27,381 nucleotides of DNA, from contig DASXMR010000150.1 in NCBI GenBank assembly GCA_036495525.1, positions 1 to 27,381 of the forward strand. Direction: 5' to 3'. This document shows positions 14,580 to 22,709 of the stretch, one piece after another. Within the stretch, counting starts at the first letter, position 1, and each line of letters opens with the position of its first letter. The notes beneath the pieces were generated by a model, which had not been told where the DNA came from, did not search any database, and saw only the letters and a program-made list of their open reading frames with translations. A program made the position numbers and the translations under genes. The DNA is from DASXMR01 sp036495525. Lineage in GTDB: Bacteria; Actinomycetota; Actinomycetes; Streptosporangiales; Streptosporangiaceae.

Positions 14580-15890
14580 GTGAGCGGCAATTCCCTGCGG
14601 ACAAGAATTAAGCGCAGTAAATCGGTGAGCGAGAATTCGCCGGCAGCCGCCGTAAATGCACCAGGCCAGCCCCGGCCCGCGGCACCTGAGGGCCGGGCCT
14701 TGCTGCTCCGCGTCGCCAGCTTCCGGCTGTTTTACGCCGGCTACGCGACCTCGCTGCTCGGCACGGCGATGGCTAGTGTCGCGGTCACGTTCGCCGTGCT
14801 CCGCAGCGGCGGCTCCGCCGCGGACCTCGGCTACGTCTTCGCGGCCGGGACGCTGCCGCTGGTGGCGTTCATGCTCGGCGGCGGGGTCATCGCGGACCGG
14901 CTCGGCCGCCGCCAGGTGATGCTGGCGGCCGACATTTCCCGGTGCGCCGCGCAGGCCGTGCTGGCCGGCTTGCTTTTCGCCGGCCGCACGCCGGTCTGGG
15001 CGTTCGTCGTGCTGGCCGCGATCCGGGGGACCGGAGAGGCGATGTTCACCCCGGCGCTCGGCGCGCTGACGGCCGAGATCGCGCCGCGGCGGCGGCTGGC
15101 CGACGCCAACGCGCTGCTCGGCGTTGCCCAGTCAGCTACCCAGGTTGCCGGTCCGGCCCTGGCTGGCGTCCTGATCGCCGTCAGCAGCCCGGCGGCGATC
15201 ATCGCGGTCGATGCGGCCAGCTACGCGGTGAGCGTGCTCGCGCTGTGGCGGCTGCGCATGCCGCCTCGACCTGCCGGGCCCGGCTCGCCGCTGCGTGACC
15301 TGGCAGACGGCTGGCGGGTCTTCAGGTCTCAGACCTGGCTCTGGGTCGTGACGGTGCAGTTCTCGCTGTTCAACCTGTTCACCTGGGCGCCTTACCTGCT
15401 GCTCGGCCCGGTGCTCGCGGCCGGGTATCTCGGCGGCGCCAGGGCCTGGGGGCTGATCGTCTCCGCCGACGCGGCAGCGGCGGTGCTGACCGGGATCCTG
15501 CTGATCGGGCGGCGTCCGCGCAAGCTGATGGCCGTCGCGGTGACCGGCACGTTCGGCTACTCGATGCCGGTGCTGATGCTCGCCCTGCATGCCCCGCTCT
15601 GGGCCGTCGCGGCCGGGGCGGCGGTAGCCGGGACAGGAGCTACCGTGTTCGGCACCTACTACTCGACCGTGCTGCAGCAGCGGGTCCCAGCCGAGGCGCT
15701 GGCGCGCGCCCAGTCGTTCACGCTCACCGGCTCCTATGCCCTCGGGGCTGCGGCGTTCTCGGTCATCGGCCCGCTGGCGGCGCACACCGGCGCGACCGCC
15801 CTGCTCAGCTTCGCCGCCGCCTGGAACGTCGCGGCAGCCGCCGTGGTGCTCGCGCTGCCAGCTGTACGGCAGGTCACCTGGCGGGACTGA
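14580..15890 (+). CDS. MFS transporter (drug-efflux-like)
   Basis: 436 aa from GTG 14580; GTG 14625 is equally possible, and neither has a good ribosome-binding site. The frame is open upstream to 14259, but that part is antisense to the integrase and looks non-coding. The membrane region begins at LLLRVASFRLFYAGYATSLLGTAM. About twelve hydrophobic helices follow. The motif-A loop is GGGVIADRLGRRQVMLAADISR between helices 2 and 3, and AIRGTGEAMFTPALGALTAEI matches the helix-4/5 region of actinomycete MFS exporters. The substrate is unknown. The gene sits in the AT-rich, recombinase-flanked part of the window, hinting at acquisition. It ends 10 nt before the convergent EamA remnant. Confidence 0.8.
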   Translation: MSGNSLRTRIKRSKSVSENSPAAAVNAPGQPRPAAPEGRALLLRVASFRLFYAGYATSLLGTAMASVAVTFAVLRSGGSAADLGYVFAAGTLPLVAFMLGGGVIADRLGRRQVMLAADISRCAAQAVLAGLLFAGRTPVWAFVVLAAIRGTGEAMFTPALGALTAEIAPRRRLADANALLGVAQSATQVAGPALAGVLIAVSSPAAIIAVDAASYAVSVLALWRLRMPPRPAGPGSPLRDLADGWRVFRSQTWLWVVTVQFSLFNLFTWAPYLLLGPVLAAGYLGGARAWGLIVSADAAAAVLTGILLIGRRPRKLMAVAVTGTFGYSMPVLMLALHAPLWAVAAGAAVAGTGATVFGTYYSTVLQQRVPAEALARAQSFTLTGSYALGAAAFSVIGPLAAHTGATALLSFAAAWNVAAAAVVLALPAVRQVTWRD

Positions 15891-15900
15891 GCGCCCGCAG

Positions 15901-16146
15901 CTAGGCGCCGATCAGCACGATGCCGGCCGCTATCGCAATGGCCGCCGCGACCCTGCGGGCACCGAACCGCTCCCGCAGGAACACCGCGCAGATCAGCGCG
16001 GCGAAGACCACGCTGGTCTCCCTGACGGCAAAGGCCATCAGCCGGTCGTCGACATTCTTGGCGATCGCGTTCCAGCACGCGTGCAGCGCGCCAGCGCCGA
16101 TGACGATGAACAGGACAGCCGCGCCAAGATGGGGGGAGGCGTTCAT
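15901..16146 (-). pseudogene. EamA/DMT-family transporter remnant (internal deletion)
   Basis: 81 aa, ATG start. Residues 1-38 (IGAGALHACWNAIAKNVDDRLMAF) match the first helix and loop of EamA/DMT transporters of ~280 aa. Residues ~39-81 (RETSVVFAALICAVFLRERFGARRVAAAIAIAAGIVLIGA) match the last two helices of the same family. About 200 residues between them are missing and the junction is in frame at Phe38/Ala39. Two or three helices remain, which is not enough for a ten-helix DMT carrier. The small multidrug-resistance family (about 105 aa, four helices) is a weaker alternative because the motifs belong to opposite ends of EamA. Probably non-functional. Confidence 0.7.
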
Positions 16147-16243
16147 GCGCCCGCCACGATACGCCCCGTTCAGCGTCGCTCAGTGGCGTCAGGACGGGCC
16201 ATGATGGATGCGGCCGAAAGCCGGAGGCGACGAGGAGCGGCAC

Positions 16244-17938
16244 ATGCCGGCATACGCGGACTTGATCTTCACTGGCGGCCCCGTCTACAGCGCTGATGCG
16301 AGCGGCCGGCGGGTCGGCCCGGCCGTGACGGCTGGCGGCCAGCCGGCCACCGCGGTCGCGGTGAGCGGCGAGCGGATCAGCGCCGTCACCCAGGCAGGCG
16401 ACCGGGCGCTCCGCGACCTTGCCGGGCCGCGCACCGAGGTCGTCGACCTGCGCGGCGGCGCGCTGCTGCCCGGCTTCCAGGATGCGCACGTGCACCCGGC
16501 CTTCGCCGGGGTCACGATGACCGGATGCAACCTGATCGGCGCCGCTACCCTCGACGAGGCGCTGGCCAGGATCCGCGACTACGCGGCAGCTCACCCTTAC
16601 GCCGAATGGCTCGCGGGCAGCGGCTGGCGGATGGAGTGGTTCGCCGGCGGCTGCCCCGGCCGCGAGCTGCTCGACCAGGTGGTGCCCGGCCGGCCGGCTT
16701 TCCTGACCAACAGGGACGGGCACGGCGCGTGGGCGAACAGCCGCGCGCTGCAGCTGGCGGGCATCGACGCAGCGACGGCCGATCCGCCCGACGGCCGGAT
16801 CGAGCGCGAGGCTGACGGGAGCGCGCAGGGCACGCTGCACGAGGGCGCGGCGAGCCTGGTCGGCGACCTGGTGCCGAAGCCGTCGCTTGAGCAGCGGGTG
16901 GAGGGCCTGCTGCTGGCTCAGCAGCACCTGCACGCACGCGGCGTCACCGCCTGGCAGGACGCGATCGTCGGCGAGTACCTCGGCTCGCAGGACCCGCTGC
17001 CGGCTTACCTGGCGGCGGTGTCGGCAGGCGCCCTGACCGCACGGGTGGCCGGCGCGCTGTGGTGGGACCGTGCCAGGGACGCCGGCCAGCTACCAGAGCT
17101 GCTTGACCGGCGGGAGCGCGGGCAGGCGGGCAGGTTCCGGGCGGGCACGGTCAAGATCATGCAGGACGGCGTGGCTGAGAGCTTCACGGCCGGCCTGCTT
17201 GAGCCTTACCTGGATTCCTGCGGCTGCCAGGGCACCGGCAGCGGCCTGTCCCACATTCCGGCGGCCGAGCTGCGCGAGTACGTCACGCTGCTGGACGCGC
17301 ACCAGTTCCAGGTGCACCTGCACGCGATCGGTGACCGGGCGGTGCGCGAGTCGCTGGACGCGATCGAGGCGGCCCGCACCGCCAACGGCAGCAACGACAA
17401 CCGGCATCACATCGCGCACGTGCAGGTGATGCATCCCGACGACGTGCCGCGCTTTGCCGCGCTGGGCGTGACCGCGACGATCCAGGGCCTGTGGGCCGCG
17501 CACGAGCCGCAGATGGACGAGCTGACGATCCCGTTCCTCGGGCCGGAACGCACGGCGCGGCTGTACCTGTTCGGGGACCTGGCCAGGTCCGGCGCCCGGC
17601 TCGCAGCTGGCAGCGACTGGGCGGTCAGCAGCGCCAACCCGCTGCGGGCGATCCACGTGGCAGTGAACAGGTCGCTGCCGGGAGCCGAGGGCGCGGCCGC
17701 CGAGCCGTTCCTCCCCGGGCAGCGGCTCGACCTGGCCGAGGCGCTCGCCGCCTACACGATCGGGTCGGCCTACGTGAATCACCTGGACGACGAGACCGGG
17801 GCCATCGAGCCCGGCCGGCTCGCTGACCTGGTGGTGCTTGACCGTGACCCGTTCGCCGGTCCTGCCGCGGAGATCGCGGCCACCACCGTGGCGGCGACCT
17901 TCGTCGGCGGCCAGCCGGTATACCAGGCCAGGAGCTAG
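16244..17938 (+). CDS. Amidohydrolase, YtcJ-like (Amidohydro_3)
   Basis: 564 aa from ATG 16244, with GAGGAG ~6 nt upstream; an in-frame start at 16208 is less likely. After the N-terminal β-sandwich strand (YADLIFTGGPVYSAD) come GGALLPGFQDAHVHPAF with metal ligands His82 and His84, TVKIMQDGVAES around the position of the bridging lysine, HLHAIGDRAV, HIAHVQVMHPDD and AGSDWAVSSANPL with the catalytic Asp. The C-terminus (AIEPGRLADLVVLDRDPF) closes the sandwich. The family hydrolyses amide or ester bonds in a metal-dependent TIM barrel; YtcJ-like members have no agreed physiological substrate. Length is typical. A near-palindromic hairpin follows. The gene stands alone on its strand. Confidence 0.9.
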   Translation: MPAYADLIFTGGPVYSADASGRRVGPAVTAGGQPATAVAVSGERISAVTQAGDRALRDLAGPRTEVVDLRGGALLPGFQDAHVHPAFAGVTMTGCNLIGAATLDEALARIRDYAAAHPYAEWLAGSGWRMEWFAGGCPGRELLDQVVPGRPAFLTNRDGHGAWANSRALQLAGIDAATADPPDGRIEREADGSAQGTLHEGAASLVGDLVPKPSLEQRVEGLLLAQQHLHARGVTAWQDAIVGEYLGSQDPLPAYLAAVSAGALTARVAGALWWDRARDAGQLPELLDRRERGQAGRFRAGTVKIMQDGVAESFTAGLLEPYLDSCGCQGTGSGLSHIPAAELREYVTLLDAHQFQVHLHAIGDRAVRESLDAIEAARTANGSNDNRHHIAHVQVMHPDDVPRFAALGVTATIQGLWAAHEPQMDELTIPFLGPERTARLYLFGDLARSGARLAAGSDWAVSSANPLRAIHVAVNRSLPGAEGAAAEPFLPGQRLDLAEALAAYTIGSAYVNHLDDETGAIEPGRLADLVVLDRDPFAGPAAEIAATTVAATFVGGQPVYQARS

Positions 17939-17962
17939 CCGCCCGGCGGGTTCAGCCCTTCA

Positions 17963-17987
17963 GGCGCGCCGGCAGCTGCCGGGCGCC
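17963..17987. terminator. Strong hairpin between convergent genes (probable terminator)
   Basis: GGCGCGCCGGCAG and CTGCCGGGCGCC form a 12-bp stem with one bulged G, centred on the perfect palindrome CCGGCAGCTGCCGG. It lies in the 80-nt gap between the amidohydrolase stop (17938) and the TIGR04222 gene stop (18019), where a two-way terminator is expected. No T-tract is present. Confidence 0.5.
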
Positions 17988-18018
17988 ACGCCGATCCTGC
18001 GCGCGGATCGCTCCAGTG

Positions 18019-18846
18019 TCAGAGGCCAGGGACGAACATCCGCAGCCTGGCCGCTCTCGCCAGGCCGGCGGCCCGGCCGATCAGGCTGCGCGGCCGGTGT
18101 ACTGCCAGCTGCGCAGCCAGGTCACTGCTGCCGAGCGCGGTCAGCCCGCCCAGCGCCACGGCCGCGACGTCACGCGGCGCGGCGGCCGGGCTGGCCTGAC
18201 CCGGCCCGTCGTGCGGACCCGGCCCTGCTGCCAGCCGGCCGGCCGGCAGCTGCGCCAGCATGAGCCGGCTCAGGCCGGCGCCGTCCGACAGCAGCTCCCG
18301 GCCTCCGCCGGTCACCCGCTGCCTGGACCGGGCAATCAGGCCGGCGGCGACGACCGCGGCAGCGGCAGCGAGCGGTGACCTTGCCGTCGGGATCGCGTGC
18401 CAGCCGGCTGCGAATGCCGCTCCGGCAGCGGCCGCGAGGGCGATGACGGCCAGTGCCATGCCCAGCGCGACGAGGCGGTGCCGCCGTCGGAAGATCAGGC
18501 GCTCTGCCGCTAGCCCCGCCTCCAGCTGGCGCACTGACGGCCATGACTGGCACTGCCTGCTGATCAGCCGCAGGCTGCCGCCGCCCGGCTGCCAGGCCAG
18601 GCCCTCGACCTGCCGCTCAAGCTCACGGTCTGCGCTGCCCGGTGCTGGCCAGCTGCCAGTCCCGGGCGACTGCCAGGAAGCCTGGCCAGGCAGGGTGAGT
18701 ACCCCGCTGCCTGCCGCGGTCAGCCTGCCGCGCCTGATCAGCTCGACCGCGGCTGTCTCGGCTAGCCGGGCCGGGCCGCCAGCCAGGAAGGCCACCTCGT
18801 ACGGGGTCAGCTCGTGCACGGTGATGGTGGCGTGGCGCTCACTCAT
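18019..18846 (-). CDS. TIGR04222-like membrane protein
   Basis: 275 aa from ATG 18846, chosen for the GGAGGAG tract ~12 nt upstream. The N-terminus (LTPYEVAFLAGGPARLAETAAVELIRRGRL, 13-42) fits the TIGR04222 domain of actinomycete membrane proteins, in which a Leu/Gly-Gly-Pro helical module precedes membrane helices. Two hydrophobic helices follow at ~125-147 and ~157-173. The C-terminal ~100 residues are basic and Ala/Gly-rich without a recognised domain. The function is unknown for the family. A TTGACA-N18-CAGGCT promoter lies ~70-100 nt upstream, and the gene is transcribed alone, convergent with the amidohydrolase. The family assignment is by pattern recognition and should be read as likely. 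Confidence 0.7.
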   Translation of the reverse strand: MSERHATITVHELTPYEVAFLAGGPARLAETAAVELIRRGRLTAAGSGVLTLPGQASWQSPGTGSWPAPGSADRELERQVEGLAWQPGGGSLRLISRQCQSWPSVRQLEAGLAAERLIFRRRHRLVALGMALAVIALAAAAGAAFAAGWHAIPTARSPLAAAAAVVAAGLIARSRQRVTGGGRELLSDGAGLSRLMLAQLPAGRLAAGPGPHDGPGQASPAAAPRDVAAVALGGLTALGSSDLAAQLAVHRPRSLIGRAAGLARAARLRMFVPGL

Positions 18847-18912
18847 CGTCTCTCTCTCCTCCGGCATCCGCCGCCGCCGTGCTCGCAGCCTGCGATCCCG
18901 CGGCAGACGGCC

Positions 18913-18942
18913 AGCCTGCGCGGTTCGCGACAGGCGTGTCAA
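18913..18942 (-). promoter_or_regulatory. Sigma-70-type promoter for the TIGR04222 gene
   Basis: On the minus strand, TTGACA (18937-18942) and CAGGCT (18913-18918) are separated by 18 bp, a perfect -35 and a near-consensus actinomycete -10. Transcription would start near 18906, giving a ~60-nt leader before ATG 18846. Confidence 0.5.
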
Positions 18943-19079
18943 ACCCGATAGCCCTGGCCGGCCAAGCTGACCGCCAGTCCTTCCGGCCGCCAGCCCCGCC
19001 GATGCGGCGCGAGGCAGGCTGCCAGCCCGGCCAGTGCCGCTCCTGGGTTGCCAGTCGCGCCGGCGCTTGGCCGAGCGCC

Positions 19080-19085
19080 TAAGAT
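19080..19085 (+). promoter_or_regulatory. -10-like TAAGAT directly before the aldo/keto reductase start
   Basis: TAAGAT fits the TANNNT -10 consensus and ends eight bases before GTG 19094. A transcript started about 7 nt downstream would be leaderless or nearly so. No -35 was found at normal spacing; the nearest, TTGCCA at 19048, is too far upstream. Confidence 0.35.
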
Positions 19086-19093
19086 TCCGTCAC

Positions 19094-20125
19094 GTGCCTA
19101 CGGAAACCGGATCCGGCGGGGGAGAGCTGACCGAACTGGTGCCGCTGGGGCGGGACGGGCCGCTGGTCTCGCGGGCCGGGCTCGGCCTGATGGGCATGTC
19201 GGGTATCTACGGCCCCGCCGACGAAGCCGAGAGCATCGCCACGATTCATGCCGCGCTGGACGCGGGCATCACGCTGCTCGACACCGGCGACTTCTACGGC
19301 ATGGGGCATAACGAGCTGCTCCTGCGCGAGGCGCTGCGGGGCCGTGATCGCGCCAGCGTGTTCATCCAGGTGAAGTTCGGCGGCCAGCGCGACCCGCGCG
19401 GCGCGTTCGTCGGGTACGACGCCAGCCCAAGCGCCGTCAAGAACTTCCTTGCCTACTCGCTGACCCGGCTCGGCACCGACTATGTCGACCTGTACCAGCC
19501 GGCCCGGCTTGACCCGCGCGTGCCAATCGAGGACACCGTCGGCGCGATCGCCGAGATGATCCAGGCCGGCTACGTCCGCTACCTGGGCCTGTCGGAGATG
19601 GGCGCGGCCACCATCGCCCGTGCGCACGAGGTGCACCCGGTCACCGCGCTGCAGATCGAGTACTCGCTGATGAGCCGCGGCATCGAGGCACAGGTCCTGC
19701 CGGCCGTTCGCGAGCTGGGCATCGGCGTCACTGCCTACGGGATCATGTCTCGCGGGCTGCTGTCGACCGACAGCGCCCGGCAGATCAGCCCGGCCGACCC
19801 GCGAGCGCGCTTCCCGCGGTTCCAGGGCGAGAACCTGCAGCGGAACCTGGAGCTGCTGGCGGGCCTCGAGCAGGTCGCGGCCGGGCACGGGGTAAGCACC
19901 GCGCAGCTGGCCATCGCCTGGGTCGCGGCCAGGGGCACTGACATCATCCCGCTGATTGGCACCAAGCGCCGCGACCGCCTCGCCGAGGCGGTCGCGGCGC
20001 TGTCCCTGTCCCTGACACCAGCTGAGCTGGCAGCCCTCGAGGCCGCCGTGCCGGCCGCGCAGGTCGCCGGCACGCGCTATGACGCTGCGCAGATGACAGC
20101 GCTCGACAGCGAGCGGCCGGCCTGA
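19094..20125 (+). CDS. Aldo/keto reductase, variant without the tetrad histidine
   Basis: 343 aa from GTG 19094. An in-frame GTG at 19139 would still keep the fold, and 19034 is also open. This is a (β/α)8 NADPH-dependent reductase. The strand with Asp63 and Tyr68 (LLDTGDFYG) and Lys94 (VFIQVKFG) give three of the four catalytic residues. The fourth, normally a His in the Asp-Leu-Tyr-x-x-His region, is replaced (VDLYQPARLDP, 132-141). The cofactor-binding part is typical: LQIEYSLMSRGIE, ITAYGIMSRGLLS-like VTAYGIMSRGLL, and PLIGTKRRDRLAEAV. Related actinobacterial and fungal proteins share the PARLDP form, so the change looks subfamily-wide, and the substrate may not be a simple carbonyl. The gene stops one base short of the convergent gene's stop. 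Confidence 0.85.
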   Translation: MPTETGSGGGELTELVPLGRDGPLVSRAGLGLMGMSGIYGPADEAESIATIHAALDAGITLLDTGDFYGMGHNELLLREALRGRDRASVFIQVKFGGQRDPRGAFVGYDASPSAVKNFLAYSLTRLGTDYVDLYQPARLDPRVPIEDTVGAIAEMIQAGYVRYLGLSEMGAATIARAHEVHPVTALQIEYSLMSRGIEAQVLPAVRELGIGVTAYGIMSRGLLSTDSARQISPADPRARFPRFQGENLQRNLELLAGLEQVAAGHGVSTAQLAIAWVAARGTDIIPLIGTKRRDRLAEAVAALSLSLTPAELAALEAAVPAAQVAGTRYDAAQMTALDSERPA

Positions 20126-20126
20126 C

Positions 20127-21890
20127 TCAGCGAACTGGCCCGCTACCGGGGGCTGACTGATACCCGGCCGGATACCCGGCCTGGCTGGCTGGCCCGCCTG
20201 GCGGGGTCGCGCTCGGCACCGGGTCGGCTGGCACGGGTTGCCACGGCGAGGTCCCGTAGCCGGGCGCTGGGGACGCGAACCCTTCCGGTCCTGGCGCGGA
20301 CGGCTGCCAGCCCGGCCCGGCCGGCGCGGCGAGCCCGCTGACGGCAGGACGCGAGGTGATCAGCAGCCACACCACCGACAGCAGCAGCGCGCCGAGGAAC
20401 AGGCAGTAGATCCAGAACCAGGCCGTCAGGCCGTTGCTGATCGTCAGGCCGAGCTGCTTTGCCCGCTCCGGAGTGAGCCCGAACTGAGTCGGCGGTGTGG
20501 GCTCGGTCACGCCGATGAGCGCGGAGATGAGCTGACCCAGCATCGGAATAGCGGCGCCGGCGGCCAGCGCGACGCCGTACCTGGCCGGCCGCCATAGCGC
20601 GGCGGCGATCGCGACGGCGACGAGGGCCAGCATGACCACCACGCTGCCGGCGATAACCGGTGCGGGGGCCTTGAACGCGTTGCCGAGCGTGATGGTCTGC
20701 ACAAGGCCGGTGGGCGTGCGCAGCGTAAAGCTGTCCCAGGGCGGGGCGAACATGACGGCCACGCCGATCGCTGCGAGGACCAGGGCAATCCCGGCGACCT
20801 GCGGTCCGCGCGCTGGGCCGGTCCCGGTCAGCCGCGAGAGCGGGGACGTCCGGCCTGCTGGCGGCCGGCCCGGCTGCGGCCAGCCGGCTGGCTGCCCGAA
20901 TGCCTGCCCGGCGGGCGCGGGCCTGGCCGGCGCCCATGGCGACCGCGCCGCCTGGCCAGCTGCCGGTGAGCCCGGCTGTGCCAGGGCTGGCTGCCACAGC
21001 GCGACAGCCGAGCCGGCGGTGGCGAGCGCCCAGCCGGCGATGCTGAGCGTGAGCCCGGCTCCGGCAGCGCCCTGATGCGCGATCGCGCTGCCCGCGTCGG
21101 TAAAGAACAAGCCGAAGCTCACCACCCCGAGGCCCAGGCCGAATAGCGCCCCGGCTCGCTGACGGCTGCCGCCGGCCAGGATCAGCAGCGCCGCGGTGAC
21201 CCAGCCGGCCAGGTAGATCACGTGCGGGACGACATTCGCTGCCTGCGACGCCAGGCTCGTGCCGCCCAGGTAGGAAGGGAACAGCCCGGCGATGCCGAGT
21301 ACCACGCCGAGCCCGGTGAGCGCGAGCGCCACCGCCGCCGCCGGGCGCCCGGCCAGGCCGCCGCCGATGAGCGTTCGGCGCCGCCTGTCCGGCCCGGCAG
21401 CCGCCGTGCTGTCGGCGGTGGACTGCCCGGTCGCGGCGGCTGTCGCAGGCCAGCTGCTGCCGGTCGTGGCAGTGGCGGCCCGGTCTGCAACCGCGCTGTC
21501 CGCAGCGCCGGCCAGGGCGGTGCCTGCAGGCGCTTGCGGCTGAGCGTCGGCTAGCCCGGCAGCCTGCGCCGGCCCGGCCGCCTGCACGCCGCCGCCGGAC
21601 GGTGCGGCGGGGCTGGCGTCGGCCGCTGACGTGGCTGCGCCGGCTGGCGTGGTCTCGCCGCCAAGCGTGGTCTCGCCGGCCTGGCGGGGGGCCGCGAGCT
21701 GGATGATCGCCGTCGGTGCCTCGATCGTGGTGAAGCGCGCCCAGGCGCCCGACCAGCCCTCGGGAGTCAGCGGCCACCACTCGAACGGATGCCACTGGCC
21801 GCCTCCGGCTGGCCAGATCCCGTAGAAGCTGAGCCCGCGGCCGAGCTCGTAACTCGAACCTCGGTACCAGATGGTCGTGTTCTCCGCCAC
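20127..21890 (-). CDS. Polytopic membrane protein with N-terminal soluble domain, unknown function
   Basis: 587 aa from GTG 21890, with GGAAGG ~10 nt upstream. The first ~65 residues form a Trp/Tyr-rich soluble module (IWYRGSSYELGRGLSFYGIWP, then FEWWPLTPEGWSGAWARFTTIE). An Ala/Pro/Thr-rich stretch of ~110 residues follows. Four hydrophobic helices come next (ALALTGLGVVLGIAGLF; VIYLAGWVTAALLILAGG; ALFGLGLGVVSFGLFF; LTLSIAGWALATAGSAVALW), then a Pro-rich loop, then four more (IALVLAAIGVAVMF; VIAGSVVVMLALVAVAIAAAL; ALAAGAAIPMLGQLISAL; WFWIYCLFLGALLLSVVWLLI). The tail is Pro/Gly/Ser-rich. No enzyme motif was seen. The N-terminal module looks like a conserved actinobacterial domain, but I cannot name it. 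A 15-bp palindrome lies 47 nt upstream. Confidence 0.8.
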   Translation of the reverse strand: MAENTTIWYRGSSYELGRGLSFYGIWPAGGGQWHPFEWWPLTPEGWSGAWARFTTIEAPTAIIQLAAPRQAGETTLGGETTPAGAATSAADASPAAPSGGGVQAAGPAQAAGLADAQPQAPAGTALAGAADSAVADRAATATTGSSWPATAAATGQSTADSTAAAGPDRRRRTLIGGGLAGRPAAAVALALTGLGVVLGIAGLFPSYLGGTSLASQAANVVPHVIYLAGWVTAALLILAGGSRQRAGALFGLGLGVVSFGLFFTDAGSAIAHQGAAGAGLTLSIAGWALATAGSAVALWQPALAQPGSPAAGQAARSPWAPARPAPAGQAFGQPAGWPQPGRPPAGRTSPLSRLTGTGPARGPQVAGIALVLAAIGVAVMFAPPWDSFTLRTPTGLVQTITLGNAFKAPAPVIAGSVVVMLALVAVAIAAALWRPARYGVALAAGAAIPMLGQLISALIGVTEPTPPTQFGLTPERAKQLGLTISNGLTAWFWIYCLFLGALLLSVVWLLITSRPAVSGLAAPAGPGWQPSAPGPEGFASPAPGYGTSPWQPVPADPVPSATPPGGPASQAGYPAGYQSAPGSGPVR

Positions 21891-21936
21891 GGCCCTGCCT
21901 TCCTGCTCACTGCGATCTGCGCTGTGTCGTCCGGTG

Positions 21937-21951
21937 CCTGCCGACGGCAGG
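21937..21951. promoter_or_regulatory. 15-bp palindrome upstream of the membrane-protein gene
   Basis: CCTGCCG-A-CGGCAGG is a perfect inverted repeat with a one-base centre, 47 bases upstream of GTG 21890. Its length, odd centre and promoter-proximal place suit a dimeric repressor site. No known regulator motif was recognised. Confidence 0.35.
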
Positions 21952-22070
21952 GGAGTCCCGGCAGCCGACAGCCTAGGAGCCCAGCCTGCACATTGACTGG
22001 AGAGTCGCTGAGCGCTTGCTCGCGACCCTAGCTCCCTGCCGGTAGCGGGTCAGCAACCCGGTGCCGGCCG

Positions 22071-22709
22071 CTAATGCACGCCGCCGGGCCGGAACTGGAT
22101 GCTGATCCGCGGACCGGCCGGCCTCGCCGTCTTCGGTATCGAGTGCTGCCACGTGCGCTGGCACGTGCCGCCCATCACCAGCAGGTCGCCATGGCCGACG
22201 TCGTGCCGCAAGGCCGGCCCGCCACCGGCCGGCCGCAGCATCAGCGACCGCGGCGTGCCGAGCGAGACGATCGCGACCACCGTCTCCGGCACACGCCGGC
22301 CGGAAGTGTCACCATGCCAGGCCACGCTGTCCCGGCCGTCGCGGTACAGGCAGCACCCCGTCGTGCTCAGCGGCTCGCCCAGGCCTGCCTCGTAGCGCGC
22401 GCTCAGTGCCTCGCGTGCCTGCTCAAGCACCGGGTGCGGAAGCGGCTCGCCCTCGGCGTAGTGGCAGAGCAGCCTGGGCACGTCGACCACCCGCTCGTAC
22501 ATCCAGCGCCGCTCATCCCGCCAGGGCACGGCGCCGAGTAGCAGCGAGAAGAGCTCGTCGGCACCGGTGACCCAGCCGCGCAGAACCTCAAGCCAGGCAC
22601 CCTGGCCAAGATCGACGCGCCGCGCCTCATCCAGGCCAAGCAGCCCGATCGGCGCCGAGCCGTCGAACAGCGAAGCCTGGAAGGATGTCTGCGGCACTAC
22701 CCCCGTCAT
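22071..22709 (-). CDS. AlkB-like 2-oxoglutarate/Fe(II) dioxygenase
   Basis: 212 aa from ATG 22709 (a TTG at 22733 would add eight residues). The double-stranded β-helix signature is complete. His132 and Asp134 (AWHGDTS) and His189 (WQHSIPK) bind iron, and Arg201 and Arg207 (RISIQFR) match the 2-oxoglutarate-binding positions. VPRLLCHYAEG (~77-87) and GCCLYRDGRDSVAWHGD match the nucleotide-recognition part of AlkB homologues. Such proteins repair alkylated bases in DNA or RNA by oxidative demethylation; a role in DNA repair is the best guess. It is divergent from the methyltransferase pair across 104 nt; this context does not show a link. The gene is preceded by an 180-nt gap from the membrane protein gene. 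Confidence 0.9.
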   Translation of the reverse strand: MTGVVPQTSFQASLFDGSAPIGLLGLDEARRVDLGQGAWLEVLRGWVTGADELFSLLLGAVPWRDERRWMYERVVDVPRLLCHYAEGEPLPHPVLEQAREALSARYEAGLGEPLSTTGCCLYRDGRDSVAWHGDTSGRRVPETVVAIVSLGTPRSLMLRPAGGGPALRHDVGHGDLLVMGGTCQRTWQHSIPKTARPAGPRISIQFRPGGVH

